Source: Toxonevra muliebris (taxonomy: Eukaryota; Arthropoda; Insecta; Diptera; Pallopteridae). From it: 64,000 nt of DNA. Shown one piece after another: positions 12,843 to 23,799 of this stretch (position 1 is the stretch's first letter; each line of letters opens with the position of its first letter). A model generated the notes under the pieces. It ran no database searches and was not told the origin of the DNA. It saw only the letters and a list, made by a program, of their open reading frames with translations. The stretch spans positions 65,342,852 through 65,406,851 of the forward strand of contig OY829329.1 in assembly GCA_963691655.1 (NCBI GenBank), given 5' to 3'. The position numbers were made by a program, and so were the translations under genes.

Positions 12843-14679
12843 TTAACCCTTTGATGGCCTCCCCTGAACCGTTAAAAAGTTCGTGAATCCGACGCTGGAT
12901 TCGTATTCAGCGACCCCAAATTAGTAAAAAAAAGTGTCGCGAAAAAAATGTATTTTACCTGCAAAGGTGTGAAAAATCGCGGAATCGAAATTGCTTCGAA
13001 ATTCATCACAAAACATGAACTTTCATTGTATCGATCAAAAATGTAAACAAGTTTCTTTTTTTCTTCAAAAAAATCGACCTCTCAACAAAATTAGAATGTT
13101 TCATTGATTTTTACCGTTGATGACCATTGGGGCATTGAGGTCCCGTCAGATTAGGAGATTGCGTAGGTGGTCGAAGCGAACTATCTTTTTTTTTTTTGGA
13201 AAGAGAAAGGTTGCCCGCAACTTCTCCAAAAATTTTGGACCTTTAGCTCAACCCACCCCCAAAAAATATTGCAGTAAAAAGAAGGAGATGAAGATGAAGA
13301 TTCAGACTTTTTGACTTTGTGGTGGTCTGGTAGAGTTTAAAGGTCAGCATGCATAGACATTACAGGTGCTATCCGCTCATGCCCGACGGAAGCCCTAAAC
13401 GTGCTAGAAGTACACTTGCTTACTATGGAACTTTATACTAAAGCTTCTGCAGCCTCAAGTGCAGTCAGACTCAGAGAAATAGGGTCCTGGACTGCCAAAA
13501 ACTACGGACACAGCAGAATTCTATCACAAGTACCGAATAAACCAAACCAACATAACACTGACTACATGATACCCAAATTAAACTTCAAGAAGGGCTTTAA
13601 CACCGTGTTCCTAACAAGAGCAGAATGGAAAAGCAAAAGTGTGAGAGCTGGTCTTGAGATAGAACTCTACACCGACGGGTCAAAGATTGACTGTGGGGTC
13701 GGTGCGGGAGTCTACTCAGAACACCTCAGTATTGCCGTATCTTTTAGACTCCCGAATGAAGTCACCGTTTTCCAGGCCGAACTTCTGGCTACCAGAGAAG
13801 TCTACAAAGTACAGAACAAAATCCAAAGGAGTTCCAAAGTAACCATCTTCACAGACAGCCAAGCGGCAATTAAGGCCCTAGACTCAGACATAATATCTTC
13901 TAGATTAGTTAAGCAATGCAGGGAGTTACTCGCCACCCTAAGTCACAGGCAGGACTCTTATTTGGGTTCCTGATCACAGGAACATCGAAGACAATGAAAA
14001 GGCCCATGAATTAGCCAGGCGAGGTTCAGGCGCAATCTGTAACAATTTCCCTTGAATAAAATCAAGGCTGATATACTCTCTTACTTTTGACTTGACTTTT
14101 TTTGTCACACACGATCTGATGTAGCCCGACTGACTGCAGTACTGACGGGGCATTGGGCAATAGGGAACCATGCGGTCAGACTCCGCATCCCACACAATAC
14201 ACACTGCAGAAGCTGCAACAACCTTGAAGAAAGAAAGACTCTAATCCACTTTCTCTGTTATTACCCGGCTCTTGCTAGAACCAGACTTAAATTAATCCAC
14301 GAACCTTTTTTAGACGACATAACCAAGATCTCCAAACTCGAAATTGGAAAAATCCTCCAATTTCTCAATCTCACGAACTGGCTCTAAACAACAAAGAGCA
14401 AACACCCATTCACAAATGAAGTTGTGGTATCAAAACGACGCTCTAGCGCTAATTGTGCTCCTTCTGTTAGAGAGAGTTGCCATTCTACCTACCTACCCAC
14501 CTGAGGTGGTCTGGTAGGTAAAGGGATGAATTTACTTTTGTAAATTAGGTACTTTGTGAAAACGACATTGATTCCCTATTGAATGATGCCTTGTTGAGGA
14601 AAATCAATTCCATAGTTTTTCCAGGAAACATTCAAAGGTAAAAGGGTCACAGGTGTCCTGTTGGTCGTCAAAGGGTTAA
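12843..14679. mobile_element. piggyBac-like TTAA element, interrupted by a LINE
   Basis: Bounded by TTAA at 12843-12846 and 14676-14679. Just inside are inverted termini CCCTTTGATGGCC on the left and GGTCGTCAAAGGG on the right (11 of 13 pair). TTAA duplication plus CCCTTTG-like ends is the signature of the piggyBac superfamily. Without the LINE at 13334-14504 and one 13-bp duplication, the element is about 650 bp. An acidic stretch (DEDEDSDF) is readable at about 13290, as in piggyBac N-termini, but no transposase domain is visible, so it is non-autonomous or gutted. Confidence 0.6.
13334..14504 (+). mobile_element. LINE D, 5'-truncated insertion with 13-bp target duplication
   Basis: Jockey/I-type LINE, plus strand. 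It opens in the C-terminal part of the reverse transcriptase (ITGAIRSCPTEALNV), then RNase H at about 13660-13960 (YTDGSK, FQAELLA, FTDSQAA), WVPDH...NEKAHELARRG after a frameshift, and the knuckle CRSCNNLEERKTLIHFLCYY. ORF2 ends NLTNWL with TAA near 14385. The 3' UTR has GTGGTATCAAAACGACGC and an ACCT-repeat tail. GGTGGTCTGGTAG occurs on both sides (13321-13333 and 14505-14517), a perfect 13-bp target-site duplication. Confidence 0.9.
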
Positions 14680-15358
14680 GTGAAAAATTCAGTATTTTTT
14701 ACATAATTTTCATCCTTAAAGTGTTTAGAACACATAAATGAACGGATATTTGTATATCTAAAGTATATTATAGTTTACAGCCTGTTGAGCGGAATCATCC
14801 GTCGAGTGGATAATTTATAACGTTAAACTTTAAATACGGGAGATAGCATTTTTCAGCATGTGGGACGCTCTGCAGCATCAATGGCTAAACCGATGGGGTT
14901 TTTCAGAAAACGAAAAATGATAAGACCCTCCAATATTTAGTATAGTTTAATGATTTTTAATCAATTTTTGCTTCAGATGAACTGGCAAGAATGCGTAGAC
15001 CAAAACACGCCATGTAACATGTCGTCATTTTGGATTTTTTTTTTTTAATAAATAAAACTGGAATTTACTCTACATTGGTAGAAGAAGAAAATACGTTTTA
15101 ATTCATTTCACAAAGTATAATATTTAAAAACAAAATGCCTGAAGTTTATACATTTTTCATGCCTCTCGATGGTAATCTCCTCTCCCCTTAATTTTTATTG
15201 TATTTCACTGACCGAAAATGTTTCAATTTCTTATATATATAAATATTTTCGAGATATGGTACATACATAGCCTTCCCACATCAAAGGAATTAAAGCATTC
15301 CCTTAAAAGTTTAAGTAAAATATTTTATATTAATGCATAATTAAATTTATGTACTTAC
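14680..15358. other. intron remainder before the 76-bp exon
   Basis: AT-rich, no recognised feature apart from the donor site at 15353-15358. Confidence 0.6.
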
Positions 15359-15434
15359 AAATTAATGCCATCATATCCAGCGCCGAGGCCCACATGGTCG
15401 ATGCCAGCAATACGTTTAATGTGATTTATATGAG
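15359..15434 (-). CDS. membrane dipeptidase, 76-bp internal exon
   Basis: Short exon between a CTGCAG acceptor (AG at 15435-15436) and a GTAAGT donor (plus-strand acttac, 15353-15358). It reads HINHIKRIAGIDHVGLGAGY then DGIN, matching the family segment HIKEVAG...VGFGGDFDG that holds the conserved substrate-binding Asp. It starts with the last two bases of a codon whose first base ends the exon at 16044, and ends with two bases completed at 2433, so the frame is kept on both sides. It is too short for a simple length-filtered gene search. Confidence 0.9.
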
Positions 15435-16043
15435 CTGCAGTTGAATGACAGAGAAAGAGAGAGAAGATGAGAGTAAAAGTTCGTTGACATCATTATTAGT
15501 GTAGTGGTGGTTGTTGCAGTTGTGATTGTTGTTGTTGTTGTTATTGTTGTTATTGTTGTTATTGTTGTTGTAAGAGTAATTATTGTCCGAATAATGCCAA
15601 ATTTGCCAAACATCAGGAATTGAAATATGTATGTAAATTAAAATTGCACATTACGTGCATAGTTGAATATGCCAACAGCAGCAGCAGCAGCAGTAGCAGC
15701 AGCAACGATAGAACGGAAACGAGAACAGCATGATTGCATAGACGGAAGCGAAGAAGTATACAAGAAGAATAAAAGAAAGAGAGAAGAAGATGAATTTAGA
15801 AACTATACGAAACGGAAGTAATTGCAACACCATTGTGTTAATGCTGATGTTGATGAAGTTGCAGTCAGTTCAGTCAGTTGGTTGTAATAAAACAATAGAC
15901 AAATTAAGGACGTACATATGTATGTATGTATGAGTTTGTATGTATGCATGTTAGAGTATTTCAATTGATTTGGTTTTGTATGTATTTCGATTTGGAATTG
16001 GGATTTGAATATTTGTTTGTTTTTTGTTTTTTTGCACACTTAC
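15435..16043 (-). other. 609-bp dipeptidase intron
   Basis: GT-AG intron carrying (GTT)n, (CAG)n and TGTA microsatellites at 15510-15560, 15675-15705 and 15915-15950. No other feature. Confidence 0.8.
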
Positions 16044-16305
16044 CAACAGCATCGTGCACCGTTGAATTCTCACTGCATGATAAAAATTTCGAATAGAAAT
16101 TCACCATAACTAGACCACCATTTTTGGCCAACGATTGCAGCATATCATCCTGTACATTACGACTTGAATTGCATAGCTCATAGGCTGAAGAATGAGAGAA
16201 TATCACAGGAGCTTCGCTTATTTCGAGCGCATCGCGCATTGTTCCGGTGGACACGTGCGACAGATCCACCATCATGCCGAGTCGATTCATTTCGCGAATG
16301 ATTGT
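16044..16305 (-). CDS. membrane dipeptidase, exon with two zinc-ligand histidines
   Basis: Exon between a TTTGCAG acceptor (AG at 16306-16307) and a GTAAGT donor (16038-16043), starting in phase 0. The translation [20 protein letters not shown] followed by [20 protein letters not shown] aligns with mammalian DPEP1. The His of VDLSHVS and the His of IFSHSSAY are equivalent to two of the zinc ligands. The N-terminal half with the His-x-Asp and Glu ligands should be upstream on this strand, but I find no such exon between 16306 and 63631. The upstream intron is therefore very long, or the missing exons lie beyond the window. Confidence 0.92.
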
Positions 16306-16680
16306 CTGCAAATGTAAATGAAGAATGAAAATAGAATGTTAATTACTCAATGTAGTGTGTACATGTGTGTGGGTGTGTGTCTGGAATTATATAATGTATA
16401 GTACAACAACAATGCAATTTAGCTTTTGGTTATTATGTAGTCAACAAAAAAATCTTCTGCTATTTTGATTTCATCTCAATTTGAAATTTCAAAGTAGAAA
16501 ATATGAATTTAAAATTGTTTGCTTTTAGATTTAGCTTGAAATGTGAGAAAAAAATCAATATAAATTTTTAATTCACTGGCAATTATTTGAATAGTTACAA
16601 ATTTTTGCTCAAGATAGATTTGTAGATATCTACTTGGGTATATCTACTCAAATGATAACACTGTTCACAAGCCAAAAATG
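16306..16680. other. upstream intron start, no gene seen
   Basis: AT-rich with a short (TG)n at 16361-16380. No coding block recognised. Confidence 0.55.
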
Positions 16681-17129
16681 AGGGTAATGGGGGATCGTTG
16701 AGTCCGAATCCGTGGTCCATTTTGCTCTGCTACGTCACAATTTTTTTTTTATTGACATGAAAATTTTTAAAATTGCAAAAAAGATTAAAAATTTAAAAAT
16801 TATATTTTTTTTTCATCAAAGCATCCATTTTTACAAAAAATTGTTTTTCGATTTTTTTTTTTATTTTTTAACTTTAAAAATTTTATTAAATTTTTTTTTT
16901 TTTTAGTTAAGGTATTTTTTTGTAATTTTTTTCATTCTCGTCATCATCGATCACTTTTATCTCGTTGTTAACTTAACCCAGTAATGCCTAGTGGTGCCAT
17001 ATGGCACCTTGTTGCTGAGCCGTTCCTAAGTCATGTTCAAAAACAATTTTTTTTTCTCAAGTTACTCCCTTGATCAATTAGCAGAGCAAAAAGGACCACG
17101 AATTCGGACTTAGCGACCCCCATTACCCT
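16681..17129. mobile_element. 449-bp MITE with ~50-bp inverted repeats
   Basis: The ends are inverted copies of about 50 bp: AGGGTAATGGGGGATCG... at 16681 and ...CGACCCCCATTACCCT ending at 17129, including a shared segment with TCCGAATCCGTGGTCC and GCTCTGCT. The direct repeat AAATG flanks both sides (16676-16680 and 17130-17134), consistent with a 5-bp target duplication. The interior is A/T homopolymers without an ORF, so the element is non-autonomous. Confidence 0.8.
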
Positions 17130-17134
17130 AAATG

Positions 17135-17983
17135 CATTTGTCCCGTCTCTGTTTGTTTTCAAAATTTTCAATTTGTAGAACAGTGTAATAAATTCTTTTA
17201 ACACTCTGAGCATGTAGTTTTTGATGTGATAAGAGGTGAAGAGTGGTGAATTGCACCCAGAAAGTATGCTGTCTTATTATTGATATAAACAGATTAAGAA
17301 AGGTGAATTTTTAATATTAAAAATAGGACCCTGAAAGTATACCGCAGTTTATTATTTTTTATGTAAATATAGTGGTGGTTATGTTAAATTTTCATACCGC
17401 TAGGCGGAGGGTGGTAAGTCGCACCCCGAAAGTATGTTGCTTATTACACTGTGCAACAATGTATGGAGTCATGTTCGAATCCAGCATAACGACTGAGATA
17501 GCTAAAAAGTACTTGACTTAACAATTAAAACCCCAAATAGGATTTTGTCTTGGTTGGGCGTTCGGTACAGCCCGTTGAAGTTGGTAGCTTTTTGTGCTCA
17601 TGAATTAGCGTTTTGTGCGTTTTTAGGATATAATAGTGCATTTCTTGATGCTTACGTCTGAAAATCTATTACAGAAAAAAGTGAAGGCTTTTGCCTAACA
17701 CTGCAAAGTCATTATTATTTTTTATATTTTTTTTATTGTTCAGGTAGACCTCGCTTAACACGTACTTCTTAAAGTCCGGCCTCACTATAACACGTTTCAC
17801 TTTTTTTTCAATATATTTTCGTTTAACACGGTAAAATCTCGTTCTAACATGGTTTTGGGAAAAAATTGAATATGAAAAATTAAAAAAAAGCACATGGGCT
17901 TTGCATATTTTGGAATATAAAAACGAAAACTTTTATAATGAAGTAAACAACAATACTTAAAATATATTATCACATAAGTATCT
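17135..17983. other. spacer with small repeats
   Basis: Holds three related blocks with GCACCCAGAAAGTATG-type cores (17263, about 17330, 17423) and, at 17742-17860, a CTCGCTTAACACGTAC...TTTAACACGG...TCTAACATGG block that resembles the ends of pogo/Tigger-type elements. No coding sequence found. Confidence 0.4.
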
Positions 17984-18766
17984 GCAAGGCCCTTACTAAC
18001 CCTTTCAGCTCCTCAAAATTGATCAGCGAGTGTAAAGCAAAACACAACAAGTTATTCCTTATATGGGTTCCGGGATACTGTGGTATTGCAGTGTATGAAC
18101 TAGCTGATAAACTAGCTAATGAAGACTCTGCAATTATACCATGGGGTCCGGAACCTTTTCTTGGCTTAAGTTCTGGGGACATTATGCGTTGGATCAGCGA
18201 TTTCGTGGGTTCTATCCATAGAGAAAGACGGTCCGAGCTTGACTCCTCCCGAACCGCAAAGTGCTTGGTGAGACAACCTAATAGGAAATCAGCGGAATTT
18301 CTTCTGAAACTGAGAAAAAAGGACCTAAGATTACTGGTGGGTGTCATCACAGGGCATAACACATGTGGTCAGTATATGACTAACATGGGCGTCATCACCG
18401 ATCCAATTTGCCAATTGTGTCTTGAGAACGACGATAGATAGATAGATTAGAAAGGGGTGTGATGTACTACGACCTTAAGAGATCTATTGTACCCCGAGAA
18501 CGACGATACTACGAAGCATTATTTTTGTAGCTGTCCGGCGTTCGCGAGAATCAATTTAAGGCTGTTGGGTAGTGATGTCTTGAGTATGAATAATGTACAT
18601 ACTCCCCCTCTTCCTGAGCTTCTAGATTTCATCAGTGAAACAAAGAAGTTCGATGTCGCGAGATCCTAGACATTTCTTCTTCCCATTTATCCCCACATAA
18701 CTTTCTTATCTCTCTACTCTCTTCTACTGGTTCTATCTTGCGGTATAGTACAATGGTCTTCGTGAC
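17984..18766 (+). mobile_element. LINE E fragment: end of RNase H, knuckle, 3' UTR
   Basis: The frame from 17984 reads ICKALTNPFSSSKLISECK (RNase H), then FLIWVPGYCGIAVYELADKL (the WVPGH...ADxLA block), then the knuckle CQLCLENDD...TTKHYFCSCP, and ends FDVARS with TAG at 18667-18669. The knuckle is split by a 59-bp insertion at 18437-18495; without it the two halves are in one frame. The 3' UTR contains GGTATAGTACAATGG, the 3' motif shared by LINEs in this window, and is itself cut at 18767 by a hAT-like element. Confidence 0.85.
18437..18495 (-). mobile_element. 59-bp 3'-end-only LINE insertion
   Basis: Flanked by perfect 13-bp direct repeats GAGAACGACGATA (18424-18436 and 18496-18508). On the minus strand the insert begins GGGGTACAATAGATCTC and ends ACCCCTTTCTAATCTATC, resembling the last bases of the LINE at 4383-5610 (ACAATGGACCT...CACCCCTTCTTTAACC). 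I read it as an extremely 5'-truncated retrotransposed LINE tail. Confidence 0.7.
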
Positions 18767-19333
18767 TAAGGTAGCCAGATTTTCGAACCGCGAAATCAGT
18801 ACATTAGACGTTGGAAAGCAGTGAAAATCAGTACAAATCAGTAACTTTTTTATGCTTTTATTACCCAGTAATTTCAATGTAATATAGTGATATAAACGTC
18901 CTGAAATTTTCATCAAAAGACAATGTTGATTACGTATTAGTCTCCATATTTAACGGATTGTGAGAGCTGAGGATAATAATCAAATTGAACTAATAACCAA
19001 TTCCTTTCACTCATTTAAAAACATACTTTAACCGACTTTTCTTCAAGCAAATATTGCTTTCCTCCTCTCGATAGCAGCAACGCTTATGTATTTGATTTTG
19101 TGAACAATCAGAAAAAGAGTCAAACAAGGTGAGACTGCCTGCAAAAATGATTTTAAGACCATTGAAGTTATGCACAAAAATTCTTAAGATATTAATTTAA
19201 TCAGTGCAAAATCAGTACAAAACACAAAAAACAGTACATTTTCGAACTGATTTCGGGATTTCAAAAAATCAGTATTTCAAAAAAAAAAAAAAATCAGGAC
19301 ATGTACTGATCTAATCAGTACGTCTGTTCCCTA
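18767..19333. mobile_element. 567-bp hAT-like MITE
   Basis: Termini TAAGGTAGCCAGA (left) and, on the opposite strand, TAGGGAACAGA (right) both fit the hAT end pattern YARNG. The flanks are 8-bp near-repeats TTCGTGAC (18759-18766) and CTCGTGAC (19334-19341), 7 of 8 matching, as expected of hAT insertions. ATCAGTACA motifs repeat beneath both ends. No transposase ORF. It sits in the 3' UTR of LINE E. Confidence 0.65.
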
Positions 19334-19341
19334 CTCGTGAC

Positions 19342-20496
19342 TGAGTGCTTTGGTTTAGTTCAGCATACCTTTAATTCTAAACTCTAATATTATCACATCA
19401 TGTGACGAGTGCAGAAGAAACTCATTTTAGTTTTTTTAATCCCGGAATGTCTGGGTGAAATCTAAATTGTCCACCTACCATAGGTTCATTTGGGGCAAAT
19501 TTTCTTTGAAATCGTATTGCTGAAGCAATATCAACACACTTTTCATAGCTCCTCATCTACATAATCTTTATACTCTACTTAAACTTTATACTCTAATTTC
19601 TCAGCACTATCAATATGAAGCTTTTTCTTGATCCCGAAATGTTAAGGCGAAAGAAATATAAACGGTCCGTCATGGATCCATTCGGTGCAATTTTTTTTTT
19701 TTTTTTGATTCGTATTTCTCAGACAATCTCCAATAAAGTAGCCATTTTATATTTTATAAATCGGAAATTCTCCAGAAAATTTGCATCAATTTTTTTTACA
19801 TTTTATTACACATATTTTTAAAAATTCTATAGTAGGGACTTAACAATTTACCATTTAAATATTGTAGGAAAATGCGTGCGTACGCTTATAATACGATTTT
19901 GGTTATATTAAAATGTTTTCGAATTTGTAGCGTATATTTCGTTGCGTTAGTGTGTGACATTAAATCACATATATACACACACATTGTAATATGTAAACAC
20001 ATAGACAAAAAGCACAATTAAATCCTTATTGTCGCTTAATTACCTTCACAAATTGAAACGCACAAATATTATAGTTTGCTTTAACTACTTGCATAATATT
20101 TATGTACTTATATAAATGAAGAGTAAACGAATAGGAATGAGTGCAATGAGAATGAGCAAGAAAGATATATGTATGTATGTATGTATGTGCATGCGTGTGT
20201 CGATGTGAGATTGCCAGATATAATGCAGTACAACTATGTAGTAGTAATAGCGAATCAATTCTTAATTATAACAACTTGTTTGCAATTCAACAGTATGTTT
20301 AAATTAACAAATAATCTGTGATTAATTGCTTGTTACGGCGGATATCATTTCACTTATTTAAGCAGAAAATTGTTCTTTTTTTTTTAATTTGTTTAATAAC
20401 AAATTACTTGCTACTTGCAGTAAAACGAAATGAAAATTAAATTGAAACAAATAATTACAATTAAAGTTTAAGTAATCGAGGATTTTTCCAACCAAT
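19342..20496. other. spacer, no gene seen
   Basis: The first bases may be the remainder of the LINE E 3' UTR. The rest is AT-rich with T-runs and TATG repeats (20168-20190). No coding block. Confidence 0.5.
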
Positions 20497-21975
20497 TTAA
20501 ATTATAAACCTTAAGGTGAAGTGCAAGTGACTTAGCCAGGCAGGTTCTTGAGATATTTCATAAATTAGTAGAAATAATAATAAAAAATAGAAGTAGAAGT
20601 AGAAAAAACAGTTAAAAAGGAGTAGAAAATAACAATAAATTGTATAAAAATGTAGTAAAAAAGTAGTAGCTAAAAAGTATAAGTAGATAAAGTAGTAAAA
20701 AGTAGTCGAATATAAGAAGAAAATGTTGGAAAAAAATAAATTAAAATAGTAGTAGAAAATAGAAGTAGAGCATGGTGCAACACCCACCAATCCAACAAAC
20801 TGAGAAAATTTTTAATTACCAGATTTCTGTACTGATTCTTGTGATATACCCAAAAAAATATTAGGATTAATTTTATTATGGTCCAGTTGAATTATAGAAA
20901 CAATATTTCAGGGCGCTCTACATTCATATCAAAAAACCATTCTTGAAATTATTTAAAAACTTGAATCAATTTCATATTATAAATATAGAATTTGTTACAG
21001 GGTCTTAAGATATTTCTGAAAGCAGTAGAAATAATAGTAGAAAAAGGAATGGAAAAACTAGTATAAAACAGCAGCAAAAAAGTAGAAGAAAATAGTATTG
21101 TAGTAGAAATAGTAGTATAAATAGTAGTAGAAATAGTAGTAGAAATAGTAGTAGAAAAGGTAGTAGAAAAGGTAGCAGAAAAAAGAATAGAAAATAGTAT
21201 TACAAATTGTTGTAAAATAGAAAATAGTATTACAAATTGTTGTAAAGAAGTAGTAAAAAGTAGTAGAAAAATAGTTAAAATTAGTAGTACAAAAATAGTA
21301 AAAATGGACTAGAAAGAGTGGTAGAAATAATAGTAAAAAAATAGTAGTAGAAGAAACTGTAAAAAAGTAGTAAAAAATAGTAGTGAAAAATAGTAGAAAG
21401 TAGTAGTAGAAAATAAGAAAAGTAGTAGAAAAAAGTACTAAAATGGTAGTAGAAAATATTGGTTGAAAAAGTAGTAGAAAATAAGAAAAATTTGCAGAAA
21501 AGAGAAGTTTAAAAGTAGTAGTAGAAAATAGTAGTAAAAATAGCAGTAGAATTAGTAGTAGAAATAGTAGTAGAAAATAAAAGTGCAGCGTGGTGCCACA
21601 CCCACTAATCAAACAAACTGAAAGAATTTAAATTTTAGTACCGTACCATAAATGCCTCCAAAAATATCTCATAATAGAAATTCAGGTTATATTGAAGGTG
21701 CCACACCCCCTTTGTCAATCCCATCAATATTTTTGTTGTAGCATGGCATTGTCTATTCTCGTTGTTGCACTAAATTTCTGTAATGTGCTATAAATGGTTC
21801 TTGAGATATACCCAAAAAACTATTAGGATTGTATGGGAGGTGCCACGCCCACTTTCCTAAAAGCCATTATGAATAGCTATGTTTCATCCTCCCGTCCAAG
21901 AAAATATATTCTGCAAATATGATTTCAATCGGTCCAGTCGTTCAAAACTCTACGATTACATAAATAAATCATCAT
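20497..21975 (+). mobile_element. 'GGTGCCACGCCCAC' repeat family, tandem pair with GTAGTAGAAA expansions
   Basis: Two partial copies in tandem. Each has ATTTCTGAAAGYAGTAGAAATA, a long (GTAGTAGAAAATA)-like expansion (20565-20765 and 21020-21580), then GTGGTGCCACACCCAC or a worn form. The second also carries TTCTTGAGATATACCC, GGAGGTGCCACGCCCAC and the end TCAATCGGTCCAGTCGTTCA. Minus-strand Phe/Tyr-rich frames across the expansions are simple-repeat translations. The class of the family is unknown to me. Confidence 0.7.
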
Positions 21976-23799
21976 GCATCAGTTTTGAAAAGTGCCACTT
22001 AAGTGTTTTCAATAGAGTCTTCTTTCTAATATCTAATATTTATTTATATTTAGTATAAATTTAAAATGAATTCCAATAAATTGTGATATTTTTAAATAAT
22101 CTATTTATGCATTAAAAATACAACGGACAACATAAATGGTTATTTTTAAATTTATCAATTTAAAAATATAAGAATACATTAATATATGCAAAAAAAAAAA
22201 AGAAGAAAAAACAATACATTCTACTAAATACATACTCGTACATATGCATAAGTAAATATTTCGATATTTGGGCAAAACCATTAAGAATATTAATACTCAT
22301 TAAAATTTCGTTGTAAGAGGATTTTGGTATCACATCGTATCGCATCGCATCGCATGAACGCATCATTGGCAGGACTAATGGCGCAGACAATAAGCGATAG
22401 AGAGAAACAAGCAAGAGAAAAAGAGATAGAGAGTAAGAAAATGAGATAGAAAGAGTGTTGCTGCTTATGGATGGATGACAGCAAAAGCTTAAACGCGATT
22501 CCGCATCATTTGATTATGAAATAGGGAAATGAGAATTGATGAAGAACAAAGTAAGTGAAGCAGTAGAGTGAAGTGGTAAAATGAATGCCAAGTAATAGAT
22601 TTATTGCTTGTAACTTCTACAAAAGCAAAAACATGAGCGGAAATGGCGTCTCTTAGCATACACAGAAACATAAGAAGCGTCTATTGAGGTTTTTGTGAGG
22701 TATTAATGTGCCACAACGCAATGTCTTTGATTGAAATACGAACATAAATATATCAAGCATTTCTGAAAAAAAAGAAAAAAAAAAAAAACAAAAAGACTGT
22801 GGGCGCATATCGATTTAATTGTTTTAAAGCTTCTTAAGTGTTTTTCTCAGTATTTGCGCATCATTTAAAATATAAACAATTTGCGATTGTTTATCATAAA
22901 ACATAAATACTTTTTCTTTCATCTTAAATTAACCAGAATCAAAAGGGCTTTGTCATTCAACGACAGTAAAAATTATTGCTTCATACCTAGAAAAAAAAAA
23001 AATTAATAATAATATTTCCATTGAAAAAGTAAAGTTAGTTTTGTAAACAGTTTTCAACTTTCTCTACGTTTCTCTACATTCTCAACACACATTCGCCCGC
23101 CAGAATTCAATGCGGTAAAATAATTTATTTCAATTTAAAGTTTTTAATGAGTTTTTACACCTTTACATGATGATGATATCCATGAGTTAAGGACTTGTGT
23201 CAAAACTTTCTGCTAACTACTATCCACATGCACAAATATATGGAGTAGATATCATTTTAGTTTTTCTTAGAGAGAAAGAGAGTGAAAGTGAGAGCTTTTT
23301 CATCAACGCTTAAAAATGCATAGTCATATGGTTTAATCCATCTCTAATTTATTTTTTTTTGGGACATTGCCTTTTGGTTTTATTTTATTATTTTCTATTC
23401 TTCCTTTCTTGTAACTATCCAATATATAAATCTAGTTTAACATAAAATTTCCTAACTCTTTCAATTTCGCGAGCTGGCTTCAAATAATGAGTGTATTACT
23501 ATGATTCGAGGTACTGAAGCTCCTATTGAAAATAATTGCGGACTGTTTTAGAAACAGAGTTCTTCTATATGATATAGACGATGGTGTGAAGGAATATAGG
23601 ATTACCGCAGGCATTTGCAGCTACAAGGCATAAAAATGTATCCAAATGCATGTCTAAAATTGCAATATTTATTACAAATGCACTGAAATGTCTGTGGGTC
23701 TTTTTTTTTGTTCGTACGTTGGCAGCTAGAAATCTTGCATAGATTTCGTATAACTTCAGTTCTACGATTATGTTGTATTTCTACCGACAAGAACCGCCT
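21976..23799. other. spacer, no gene seen
   Basis: AT-rich sequence with (CGCAT)n near 22335, GAGA-rich tracts and A-runs. No supported coding sequence. Confidence 0.55.

Larger units (their letters stand above)
2434..15358 (-). other. 12.9-kb dipeptidase intron, transposon-rich
   Basis: Intron between a GTAAGT donor (plus-strand acttac, 15353-15358) and the TTTTAG acceptor at 2434. The phase works: the upstream exon ends with TT and the downstream exon supplies C. It carries three LINE 3' fragments, two clusters of a dispersed tandem family, a decamer array and a piggyBac-like element with a LINE inside it, all listed separately. The remainder is AT-rich filler and microsatellites. Confidence 0.8.

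Noticed and set aside
20497..21612. Phe/Tyr/Leu-rich minus-strand ORFs resembling membrane proteins
   Set aside because: They are translations of (GTAGTAGAAA)n expansions; the same occurs at 33089-33711.
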